Source of the DNA: Trachythela sp. YZ-2020
Taxonomy: Eukaryota > Cnidaria > Anthozoa > Malacalcyonacea > Clavulariidae
NCBI GenBank assembly: GCA_016169945.1
Contig: JADLSH010000231.1
Location: 1,302,001 to 1,366,000, forward strand
Direction: 5' to 3'
DNA length: 64,000 bases
Shown: positions 54,885 through 64,000 of the stretch, in pieces
How positions within the stretch are numbered: the stretch's first letter is position 1
Layout of the letters: every line of letters begins with the position of its first letter
Translations under genes and position numbers: made by a program
Notes under the pieces: generated by a model
Told to the model about the DNA's origin: nothing
Database searches by the model: none
Seen by the model: the letters and a program-made list of their open reading frames with translations, nothing else

Positions 54885-56356
54885 CCCGCGAAATTCGTTG
54901 CAATTTAACTCAAACGATTACCGACAATTCTGCTGCTATGAGACAGACTTCTTTGCTCTGATTTTTGTTCGGAAAATTGTTCAAGCCAATGGGCGAAATG
55001 GGAAGTCCCGAAAAGTCCGGTTTTTTCCGGTTTTTGTAAACAACATCAAAAAAGCACAGAAAAGAAACATTTAAATATATTTTAATGATATTTTAGGTAA
55101 TTTTTTTCGTGTTATTTTTATCAATATTATCTATACTGATACAGCCCTTATTCAGCCCCCATTTTCATTTTTAATAATTATTTGAAAATGTTTTTGTGTA
55201 TTTTGTGTTTGCTGAATGTGTTCGAGCTAATTGTGTTTTAAATATTTTATACTGTATCCAATCTTTTGATGATTTTTTTGTGTTGAATGTTCAATACAAT
55301 GTTTCACATTGTATACATCACACTATATGAGTGTATATTTAATGATTTTGATTGATTAACGAACGTCTAACAGTAGGACTCGCGTCTGTTTTGTTGTATA
55401 TGCATGTTGTTGTATTTGCGTTTGCACTGACCTAATATTTGGGCCTGCAATATTCATCTAATATCTATGTCTTTGTAAAACCTAAATTAATAACAACAAC
55501 CATTAAAAATTTGACTTTTTTGACTTATATATATTTGTATATATATTATTTATTTTTTTAGTGAACTATGTTAGAAAACATCAACAAAACGACTTTTGAA
55601 TGGAACTAACTATAAAATAATGTCATTTGTTATTTGTCAAGTTCTAAATAAAATAAGTAAACAAACAAACTTAAGCACGGATTTAAAGTTCTGACTTCTA
55701 GAATGGCTTGATTTTACCTGTTATTATCATTATTATATATAATACATTAATATAAATATCGAACACAGGAATTTGATATCAGTCCGACACAAACAACACA
55801 ACTTGCTGGCTAACTAAAGGAAAAGGTACGAAAAATAAAATACGTGAACTGATCTTTGCGGTAAAATGATAACTAATAATAAGTCGAGAAATGAGATAGT
55901 ATCGAAAATGAGATATTATCGATTGAATAATATAGTCATACTTTTTCCGTTTGTGCAATGAATATTTTGTATTTTGTATTATATATTTGGCTAAACTGAC
56001 TATATTTGACTTCACACGACTTCACCAAAATGGCGGCGATAATAATAAAGCAATCAAACAAAAAAGGAACAAAGGTAATAACTAAGCAATAGAAAATCAT
56101 TAGAGTATAGATAATAGATAAAATTGAAAATCTTTAAAAATTCTATATTTTTTATTTTAATTTTCTTGTTTTTTTGTTGCATTGTGTGTTGTTTACTTTG
56201 ATATTTTCGTTTCGTCGGACGTTCGGCGACGTTCGCGGAACTTTTGACCCATTTAGGAAGCCAATCAGATTTCAAAACAATCTCAGCAAATTGTCTGTCT
56301 CAAGTCTGTCTCATTGTCGGTAATCGTTTGAGGTTACGAGGAAAAGTTTCGCGGAA
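54885..56356. mobile_element. Possible 1.5-kb element with ~65-bp imperfect inverted ends
   Basis: CCGCGAAA...CTCAAACGATTACCGACAAT...GAGACAGAC at 54889-54956 is mirrored at 56288-56356. The interior is very AT-rich with only short frames, so it is non-autonomous or decayed. The target duplication is not clear. Confidence 0.55.
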
Positions 56357-56835
56357 GATAGAATTTAAAGATCATATTTTTTCACAGAAAAAAACACCAA
56401 CTACTCAACTAAAACCTTATTCCTTATTCCAACATCATTTCTGATTAGAATATAACATAAAAATCTTAATATGGGCAAATTTTGATCTCTTGGTTTTATT
56501 TTAATCTTTTGGGCGGCCGACTATAGAATCAGAAGCGCGCTTGGAAAAGTTTAGGTTTAAACGCTTATTAGCATGAATAGCAGCCTGTTAAACATAATCA
56601 CACGCTACTACTTACATTAAAGAAGCTCGACGGTCTATGAGTCTATCCGATTTACAACCATGTGTATGAATATCAATATGACTTGATCTGGCTTTTTTTC
56701 CGGCTTAAAGCCAAATATAGGCAAACACGTTACTTGCAATATGCTGTAGCGGTCTTCAGGGAGAAATCGTAATATGGGGATATAACGCTCTACATCCAGA
56801 ATTTTAGTTAAGAGCAGAACATTTTGTTCATCATT

Positions 56836-56973
56836 ATGGCTTCTAAAAACAAGAATATGCGATTTTCTACCCTGTCTGACCGAGGATGCCGGTATAAAGA
56901 TGCAGATGCGCCATTGATGGAGTTATATATGAGGTTTGCAGATGACAGTTACTGCAGTAACAGAAATCCTAAA
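56836..56973 (+). CDS. Possible first coding exon of an unrecognised gene (similar to 59003)
   Basis: This is an ATG followed by 46 open codons and a consensus donor (AAA|GTAAGTC). The peptide contains LSDRGCRYKD, PLMELYM and SNRNPK. The ORF at 59003 has the same layout (MSERCLRYKN, PLQDYME, DNNPQ, then GTAATT), which supports both being real or derived from one ancestor. No matching second exon was found downstream. A MITE begins about 27 bases later. No function is recognised. Confidence 0.4.
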
Positions 56974-56999
56974 GTAAGTCAAATGTTGATAAAGTAATA

Positions 57000-57133
57000 C
57001 GAGAACAAAAGCTGCTTTCAACGCATGTTAATTAACAATGTTCACGCATATTGTCTCAGCCGTTGTAACTTGTGCGTGAACGTTTTTAAGTAACATGCGT
57101 TGAAATCAGCTTTTGTTCCAAGTTCCAGCAATT
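57000..57133. mobile_element. MITE family G, copy 2
   Basis: The arms GAACAAAAGCTGCTTTCAACG and CGTTGAAATCAGCTTTTGTTC are inverse. The centre has TGTTCACGCATATTGTCTC. It resembles the element at 52135. Confidence 0.72.
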
Positions 57134-57250
57134 GCGCAGCAGCACCGGAATCGCAGGGCCGCATGTTCGATTCCTGTCAGAGGGCCTAAAGTTGCATTTT
57201 TCGTTTTTATGAATATAAATTTTCGTTCGAGTATTCCATCTAGAAAATTA
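57129..57250 (+). mobile_element. tRNA-SINE family 2, 5'-truncated copy
   Basis: It starts in the anticodon region (GCAGCACCGGAATCGCAGG), keeps box B (TGTTCGATTCCTG) and the AGTTGCATTTTTCG junction found in the copies at 44520 and 49434. Confidence 0.7.
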
Positions 57251-57486
57251 ATAAGTTCTCAATTTGAATATTGCCTTTTGTATTTCATGCTGTTTTCAAC
57301 CAGACAGTTTATCTAAGAAAAACAATGAAACTTTATTAAAATCCTTTAAAATGTTACAAATATAGATACCAATGGTAATACTCCTAATAATCATAAAAAT
57401 ATAAAGGTAATTGTTCAGTTATATTTAAGAAAGATAAAAACAGTGCATAGTCATAAGAAGTCCAAACATCTGTTTCCATTTGCTAT

Positions 57487-58350
57487 TTACAATTGTCCTT
57501 GTGCCTCAGCTAAGGCAAGGTCAATCTCTCCACCAAAGGAACTGATCGGTTTATGACGAGAAGATCTAGATCCGCGTAGACACATGAAAGCTGCGCGTAG
57601 AAGTGAAAAACTCATTCTACATATGAGCCAATTTATCGCCTTACCGTATGGTTTACAACGTTTATCCGCAATTAACAAGGCAACCTTTTATATACCAAAT
57701 TCGCAGTGGCACACATACCACCTGCTGTTGAGAAGACAAGAGGGGCGAATGTCCATGCTCTATTTCTCTGATTCTTTCATCGTAGGCACTAGGCTCTTCT
57801 TTTCTTAAGTTCATTTTTCCGATAGCATTGCCGCTAAGAGAGGTGTTGTGATAGCTTGGTGCGAATGGGTTGAATACCCTTACATCAGAAAATGCACGTT
57901 GCCGATCACGTCCCCAAAAACTCTCAGCTACAATGTCTAGTCGGGCACCATCTTCCTTGTTTGCTGATTTATATGCAAACACTTCATCTGTCATAGGCTG
58001 TAGTCCTGGTTCGATACCAACCCTATGGCATACCTCTGTCAGGTATTAAGCTACCTCGCAAAGTTACACTATGTATCGCGCTATTTATATGAATACAATA
58101 CAATAAACTTTCGCACCTGAACTCAAAGCTATTTCAGCAAAGATCGGGATACCAAATCCACCAAACCGAACAGGCAGACTGAGAAGTTGGCGCTCTTCTG
58201 AGCAAAGACGTCCTTCTGTTATGGCAGGTATGAAGGAGCACTTGATGATGTCGTCAACTGGTTTGAGGAAGGGGCCAAGATCAGGGATGGTACGGATGTG
58301 GTAAGCGGTCAGCTTATGTTGAAATCTTGCAACGAATGCAGCATAAGTGT
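57487..58350 (-). mobile_element. Retroelement relic, region downstream of reverse transcriptase
   Basis: Read on the minus strand, 58345-58095 encodes FQHKLTAYHIRTIPDLGPFL and LLSLPVRFGGFGIP. 58010-57662 encodes GARLDIVAESFWG, AFSDVRVFNPFAPSYH and YDERIREIEHG. 57660-57487 encodes INWLICRMSFSLLRAAFMCLRGSR and ends IDLALAEAQ. I recognise these as the C-terminal part of an abundant invertebrate RT-containing element. The D..DVRVF spacing suggests a nuclease-like fold, which is inference. Pieces are in different frames, and about 80 bases between 58015 and 58095 do not fit. Inactive. Confidence 0.7.
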
Positions 58351-58470
58351 ATCATAAGTGTATTATAAGTGTATCAGCATAAGTGTATCAGCATAAGTGT
58401 ATCAGCATAAGTGTATCAGCATAAGTGTATCAGCATAAGTGTATCATAAGTGTATCATAAGTGTATCATA
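58336..58470. repeat. Tandem repeat of CATAAGTGTAT(C/T)AG-type units
   Basis: About ten copies of an 11-14 base unit (CATAAGTGTATCAG and shortened forms). It borders the retroelement relic. Confidence 0.9.
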
Positions 58471-59002
58471 GCCTGTTTAAAATATATCTATTTAAACTTA
58501 AGCAATATTTTTAGACAAATTACAAAAACCGCTTCTTTATGAACATAAAATTAACATGTTGGTGTATCCACACGCTTCTGTTCCCAATGGCAATATCACC
58601 AATATGTCCGCATATCCGCCTGTCCGCGTATCCTTTCCTACCGCAGTTTATATTATGAGGATAAAAATACGTTATACATGGGCCCCGTTGGGCCGGGCTC
58701 AACATTTATTTAGTCTATGGGTTAAGATTAGGAATCTACCGCATAAACTGCGATAAAACATGTACAGTACCAACGGCATTCTATGAACTTGTTTAACGCA
58801 CTGATTGCATATAATTGACGAAAGTCACCAAAGCAGTCATTGCCAAAGCAGTATTCCAGCAGAAATTTAACGGGTTCATTCTCCTATTTCTGCGGGCGGG
58901 AACTTCCAATAATCCAGTATTAAAGTAAAATGTTGTTGTTTTTCATCCTTTGACGTATGTGATTTAGCCACTTTTAGCCTAAAATAGTATAGTATTTCCA
59001 AA

Positions 59003-59125
59003 ATGGCGGCTGATGAATGCAACATGTCGGAAAGATGCTTACGCTACAAAAACATGGATTTTCCTTTACAGGATTATATGGAAGCATATCTGGACAACAA
59101 ATATGACAAGGACAATAACCCTCAA
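59003..59125 (+). CDS. Possible first coding exon of an unrecognised gene (similar to 56836)
   Basis: The ATG lies in an AAAATGGCGGC context (a YY1-like motif often found at animal start sites), followed by 41 open codons and a donor GTAATT. The peptide MAADECNMSERCLRYKNM...NNPQ is alignable to the ORF at 56836. A LINE begins within about 200 bases, and no second exon was found in the window. It could be a duplicated promoter/first exon or element-derived. Confidence 0.4.
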
Positions 59126-59319
59126 GTAATTATTTGACAATTTCTCTTTTAAAATCAATAAATTCTTAATATATGCAAATATTTAGACTATAAATATTAC
59201 GCAGGCATGTTGCATAATTATTTATTAAATAGCTATAAATTTTAATATATTTTATTGCTTTTCCTTTTTGTCTCAATTATCAAACTATGTAAATTTTTCA
59301 TTTAATCAAATGACTTAGC

Positions 59320-61835
59320 CCCATAGTACTGTACACATTGTTTAAATGCTCTTAATGAAAAGTATATAAACAACCCTAAAGAAATTGCCAACAATTTTAG
59401 TAATATTGGACCAAATCTTGCAAAACATGTTGACAGAAATTTAAATAATTTTAGAAAATAGTTAAATGGCAACCATGTAAATTCAATGTTTTTAACCGAA
59501 ATAGAAACATCAGAAGTATTAGAAATAATAGGCCAACTAAAACCAAACAAAAGTCACGGTCACATGAGATTCATCCAAAAGTAATTAAAGAAATAGCACC
59601 CCAGATCAGTAACGTGCTTTGCCACATATTTAATTTGACATTCGAAACAGGGATCATTCCCAAAGAACTTAAGATATCTCTGATTACACCCATCTTTAAA
59701 ACTGGCGATAATGAAGAATTCAATAACTATCGACTAATTAACAATTAGACAACGAGGCCGAGTTGACTATTCGCTAAGAGACAACGAGGCCGAGTTGTCT
59801 AATTGTATTAGTATAAACGTACTGGTATATTTCAAGCTGCAGGTGTAAAATAGGAAAGTTTTTAGCGAAATTTAAGAGCATTCATGAGCATTTAGATGGA
59901 TTCCTTCGACTTTCGCGCCAGCTTCTTGTTGATAAAACGGAGAATGCCCGAGTGAAAATTCACTAAACATTTACTACTTGTGAGTTAAATTGTTTTTTTA
60001 AACAGACCGTATAACAACCATTATATTGAAGGAAAGTTTCAAGTCATATTTGGCTAATAAAAAGAAAAAAAGGCTTAAAAAGGTCAAAATGTTAGATATT
60101 TTCAAACTGTAAACAATATGGTGGGAAATCTTGAAACACATAAAATATATCATGAAAACGGGAAAAAACGCTTGACATTTTATAGCTAAATGGATGAAAA
60201 CATTCTTAAATCAAGAAAATATAGTTAAATCACTTCAAGCGAAATAAATAAAAAAAAACAAGTGTTTTCAATGATTTTGCTCGAAATATAAACAAAAATT
60301 GTCCATGTTCAGTAATTGTTCATAAATTCGCGAGTCACTTTCATGTTCAAAACTTTAAAACTAGGAGTAAAACGTCACAATTTTACCTTTCTTTTGCAAG
60401 CAGTTGCCAAGGACATTTGTTGGTTTTTATACCAGAATAAAAAGTAGGACATTTTGTGAAGTTTTTTTCCTTAAAAAAGCAAGGGATTCACAAGTTTTTC
60501 TCTCACTTTTCACTACTAGTAGGCTAATGCCTGGTGGCCCTCTAGTAGGGAACCAATCAGAATGCTGGATTTGTAATAGCCTACTAGTAGGTTTATAGTA
60601 ACATCTGTTATTCCTTGTTTTTCAAATATCGTAGAAAAACTAATGTACAAACGGATTATTAATTCCATTGAAAAAAATCATATTTTACATAATAATCAAT
60701 ATGGATTTAGAAGTAATCAATCAACCATGATGGCAATTATCCACTTAACTGAAAAAATCAAAAGAGCAATTGAAAACAATGAATTTACAATAGGAATATT
60801 TTTGGACTTGTCAAAAGCATTTGACACTGTAATTCTGTAAATCATAAAATTCTACTACAAAAATTAGAATCTTATGGCATAAGGAGGATACCTTACAAAT
60901 GGTTTCAAAGCTATTTAACAGATCAAGAACAAATTGTAAAGTTCAATAAAGTATTACCGAAAAAAGAAATGTGGGGGGTTCCACAAGTTCTGTTTTAGGA
61001 CCACTATTATTTCTATTATATATAAATGATATATTTAACTCAAGTAATTTGACATCATTCATAGTTTTTGCAGATGACACAAATCTTTTCTTCTCTGGGA
61101 AAAATATTGAACAACTAGAATTAGTTGTATGATGAACTTGAAAAAATATCTGAATAGTTAAAGACAATCAACTAACACTCAATATAAAAAAGACGAACTA
61201 TATAATATTTAAATCAAAGAAAAAGCAAATTAAACATGACATAAAAATAACAATCGAAAATGATGAACTTGCTCATGTTAAGGAATGCTATAGGAATGAT
61301 AAAATTTTGACCAACACTTAACTTGGAATGATCACATAAACTATGTAACTAACAAAATTGCTAAGACAACTGGCATACTCAACAAAACACGTTACTTTCT
61401 GAAAATAGACACATTAACTACATTATATAACACACTTATTTACCCTTATCTATATTATGGTAATATAGTTTATAATAACTATTCTTTATATAATGCAAAA
61501 TCAGCTTCTCTTTTTCAAAAATCCAAACTGTTAAATCTTACTCAACTTCATAACCTGTGCATTAATGCCTTTTTATGTATGACTACACAAAAGGAAATTT
61601 ACCTGCCTTTTTGGGCAACTATTTCACTTTGAATAACAAAGTTCACAAGCATAATACACGAAGCTCAAATTTGATCCACAAAAAAGGAAAATTATGGAAA
61701 ATTTTCAATAAAAAATAAAGGGACAAAATATGGAACGGAACGGAATACCAGTAAAAATAAGAGATTCATGTACAAAAAAGAAATTCAAAACGGAAATGAG
61801 AGTATATCTATTATCTCAAGACAAACTATAACACA
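59320..61835 (+). mobile_element. LINE (CR1/Jockey-like) reverse transcriptase, broken
   Basis: Plus-strand pieces in changing frames: NFSNIGPNLAKHV and FETGIIPKELKISLITPIFKTGD (about 59360-59705); then, after an insertion, CFSNIVEKLMYKRI, NNQYGFRSNQST and FLDLSKAFDTV (60615-60833); WGVPQGSVLGPLLFLLYINDIF (about 60968-61030); FADDTNLFFSG (about 61066-61100, the catalytic loop); and thumb/C-terminal pieces such as LYNTLIYPYLYYGN (61420-61460). It ends near a (TA)n run at 61837. Many frameshifts and stops make it inactive. Confidence 0.88.
59743..60603. mobile_element. Insertion inside the LINE
   Basis: The LINE frame stops after FNNYRLI and resumes at TSVIPCFSN about 860 bases later. The inserted DNA starts with two copies of AGACAACGAGGCCGAGTTG and ends with a foldback AGTAGGCTAATGCC...AATAGCCTACTAGTAGG. 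It has no coding region and exact ends were not set. Confidence 0.65.
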
Positions 61836-62049
61836 TATATATATATATATATATGTAATATAGTATAATATTATAAATATAGAGTACATTATGGAAACTA
61901 ATTTTTTTAGAGTATGATACTGTATATATATATTGTATTTAGTAATTGTTACGAATATAGTGGCTATGCATGTACTCCAGTTGAACTGATGAACAATGTT
62001 TACCTGATAGTTAGAGATGGACACGTAATTATAAGCATTAAGTGTATTG

Positions 62050-62576
62050 TTTCAAGGAGAACTACTAGCAAAAGCCTTTTGGGTTTATTATTTTTAGGTT
62101 GGGAGACACTAAAAGTACAGAGAACTAAAGCCAAGGCAAAATTAATGTTCAAAATTTTAAATAAGTCTGGGCCAAAAAGCCTAACAGACCTTTTTAGCTA
62201 CAAGAATGAGAATACACATTACTGTCTCCGTGACAATGAAACAACACTCGTTTTGCCACAGCCTCGCACAAATAGCATGAAAAAGAGTTTCATGTTTGAT
62301 GGGGCAAAAATATGGAATTCAGTCCATAAAGAAATCAGAGGGATTGGGTCCCAGTCTCTATTTGAAAGAAAAATTGCTGCTCATGTTGCTAAATAATATA
62401 TTTATATATATAAATCCTTTATTGTAAATAGTTAACTATATGCTTTGTTAGTTGTCTATATTGTCAATTTTGTCAATTGGAACAGTTACATTATTTCTAT
62501 AATAACTTTAGAACACACGCCCTTCGTGGAAATCAATATTTTTAATTGACGTAGTTAGCGTGTCAAAATAAAATTT

Positions 62577-62613
<37 letters not shown>

Positions 62614-62616
62614 AGT
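62050..62616 (+). mobile_element. Second LINE 3' end with (TCTA)n tail
   Basis: The open frame to 62396 encodes LLFLGWETLKVQRTKAKAKLMFKILN... then YCLRDNETTLVLPQPRTNSM, FMFDGAKIWNSVHKEIRG and a stop. This is the conserved C-terminal block of CR1-type LINEs, different from the LINE just upstream. The 3' end is AATAAAATT followed by about nine TCTA units (62579-62616), a typical LINE tail. It is 5' truncated. Confidence 0.8.
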
Positions 62617-62958
62617 CCTCCTTCCAAATATGTAATAGATAAATAAATAATATAGCTCAGAAAATGTAATATAAGCATATCTGGAATTAAATTTGAATGA
62701 ATGCCTTTTCAACAAACACTCCCTGCACTCCCCTGCCATCAGAACAAATATAGCTGCATTTAGCTCAAAACTGAAACCAGAGATGATCATTTGGCCTTGG
62801 CCTGAGTGTGATAGCAAGATTTGTGCAGATAGGAGAGCTGGTCTGTGATAAATGAGATTTGTGCAGTTATTAACACAATTTTATGTAGTAATAATTTTCT
62901 TTCTTAATTTGCTGGTAATTCAAAAATTGTAATCAAATTGTATCGCATTGTATCAATA

Positions 62959-63139
62959 TTAAGCCCGTTTTCCGCTGGGCGAGTCTGTTCGCGCGATGCG
63001 AAGCGAAAACCGAATTTCGGCAATGGGATTGGTTAGTGAAAAAATTCGCCGCGAAAAACCTTTTCACTAACCAATCACGTTGCCGAAATTGTTTTTCGCT
63101 TCACGTCGCGCGAACAAATTCACCCAGTGGAAAACTTTA
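62959..63139. mobile_element. MITE with AAGCCCGTTTTCCGCTGGG termini
   Basis: AGCCCGTTTTCCGCTGGGCGA at the left is mirrored by a TCACCCAGTGGAAAACTTT end. Inner arms include GGTTAGTGAAAA and its inverse. The foldback is non-coding. Confidence 0.75.
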
Positions 63140-63548
63140 GAAGGTATGTGCGAAGTATTTGGGTGTGATCTTAGGTTGTCAACATAGGAAACTCCAGGCA
63201 TCAAAGTGTTTACTGGTCAAACTTATATGCAATATGGGTTATAAATGACAGACTAGGAGGTATGATATGGTTGTTAAAACTTTACCCAGTTAATCAGATA
63301 AACAATTGGGGGTAGGTCCCATCCCTGCCCACAGTGTCTGCCCAATTTACCCATTTTGCGAATAACCTAAATTTTGTGATAACATGAACTGAAAGTGTTT
63401 CTGACTTTCTTACATAATATTGTAATTCTATTTGCAATTCTATTTGTGTGTGTAACGACGTGTGTTTTAGTGCTCCGCTTGTGATTACGTTTTAAGCCGT
63501 TTTACGATACTAACGTTATAACAATTATACCATATAATATACGAAGAA

Positions 63549-64000
63549 ATGTCGACGAAGCAAACTAATAAAATAACAACTGGAAGCGGAGCTCAAACAA
63601 CAGATTTGTTCCAGAGCCCGATCGCAGAGCTAAAGATCTCGTGGTCAGGAGATTTTGAATCGCTTAAACAGTTTGTTAAGGAGAAATTAAATATCGTCGG
63701 GACATGGTCATCCCCTGGCGGAGAGAAGAAGCTAATGTCTAGCACTGACGTTAATATACAATGGTGGAAAAACAAGAAATATCTGGCGGTTGATGGTCGT
63801 GAGGCAAGTAAAGTTAAACGTTCTCTCTTAATGCTTATTGATGGTACTTTTGCGGATCAGTGCACCGATAATAATGAATGTTTATATAATAAATGCCAAT
63901 GTGCTGGGGTTTCAACTGATGTCGAAGGTGTCAAGTTAGATATCGCAATTTTAGAAGCTAAACTTAGCCAACAATCGAACGCCTTGGCAAAGCTACAGAT
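63549..64000 (+). CDS. 5' part of an unrecognised ORF, possibly mobile-element ORF1; cut by the window end
   Basis: The ATG at 63549 starts at least 150 open codons without a stop. The protein has a short polar start, a compact domain (LKISWSGDFESLKQFVKEKL, then GTWSSPGG and IQWWKNKKYLAVDGRE), a cysteine cluster (C..NNECLYNKCQC) and then a heptad-like stretch (LDIAILEAKLSQQSNALAKLQ) that looks like the start of a coiled coil. I recall comparable repetitive proteins in cnidarian genomes, and a coiled coil after a small domain is common in LINE ORF1, but the assignment is inference. No intron is seen. Confidence 0.55.
   Translation, partial: MSTKQTNKITTGSGAQTTDLFQSPIAELKISWSGDFESLKQFVKEKLNIVGTWSSPGGEKKLMSSTDVNIQWWKNKKYLAVDGREASKVKRSLLMLIDGTFADQCTDNNECLYNKCQCAGVSTDVEGVKLDIAILEAKLSQQSNALAKLQ

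Overview
The window is animal nuclear DNA. It holds one complete, intron-rich protein-coding gene in a low-GC background packed with mobile-element remains. Spliceosomal introns (GT..AG), dense short inverted-repeat elements, Ty3/gypsy and non-LTR retrotransposons, and a gene conserved across metazoans all point to an invertebrate. A cnidarian is my best guess, based on the style of the repeats and of the transposon proteins; no marker settles it.

Layout. Bases 1-3650 hold a decayed Ty3/gypsy retrotransposon (gag zinc knuckles, protease, RT, RNase H, integrase) broken by frameshifts, a stop and a deletion in RT. Bases 3665-7793 hold a DNA transposon with inverted terminal repeats of about 550 bp and an acid-rich RNase H-like transposase split by two frameshifts; I cannot name its superfamily. 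Bases 7937-9734 hold several non-autonomous elements.

Bases 10142-52911 hold a 27-exon gene on the plus strand. I rebuilt it by splice-phase matching into one open frame of 3,321 nt (1,106 codons plus stop). It is cytosolic carboxypeptidase 1 (AGTPBP1/CCP1/Nna1), a tubulin deglutamylase, with all zinc ligands and the catalytic glutamate present. Its introns hold a 62-bp minisatellite of about 55 copies (12438-15864), at least five copies of a hAT-type MITE with 8-bp target duplications, other hAT, piggyBac-like and TA-flanked MITEs, nested insertions, tRNA-derived SINEs, LINE 3' ends and microsatellites.

Downstream of the gene (53-64 kb) lie an AT-rich stretch with a 1.5-kb inverted-repeat element, two similar first-exon-like ORFs (56836 and 59003), a minus-strand reverse-transcriptase relic (57487-58350), a broken LINE with an internal insertion (59320-61835), a second LINE 3' end with a TCTA tail (62050-62616), and an ORF that starts at 63549 and runs off the end.

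The genes do not form an operon or pathway. One housekeeping gene sits in a repeat-rich locus. The least explained items are the long-TIR transposon, the very uniform 62-bp array in intron 1, the inverted duplication at 20.2-22.5 kb and the paired first exons at 56.8/59.0 kb.
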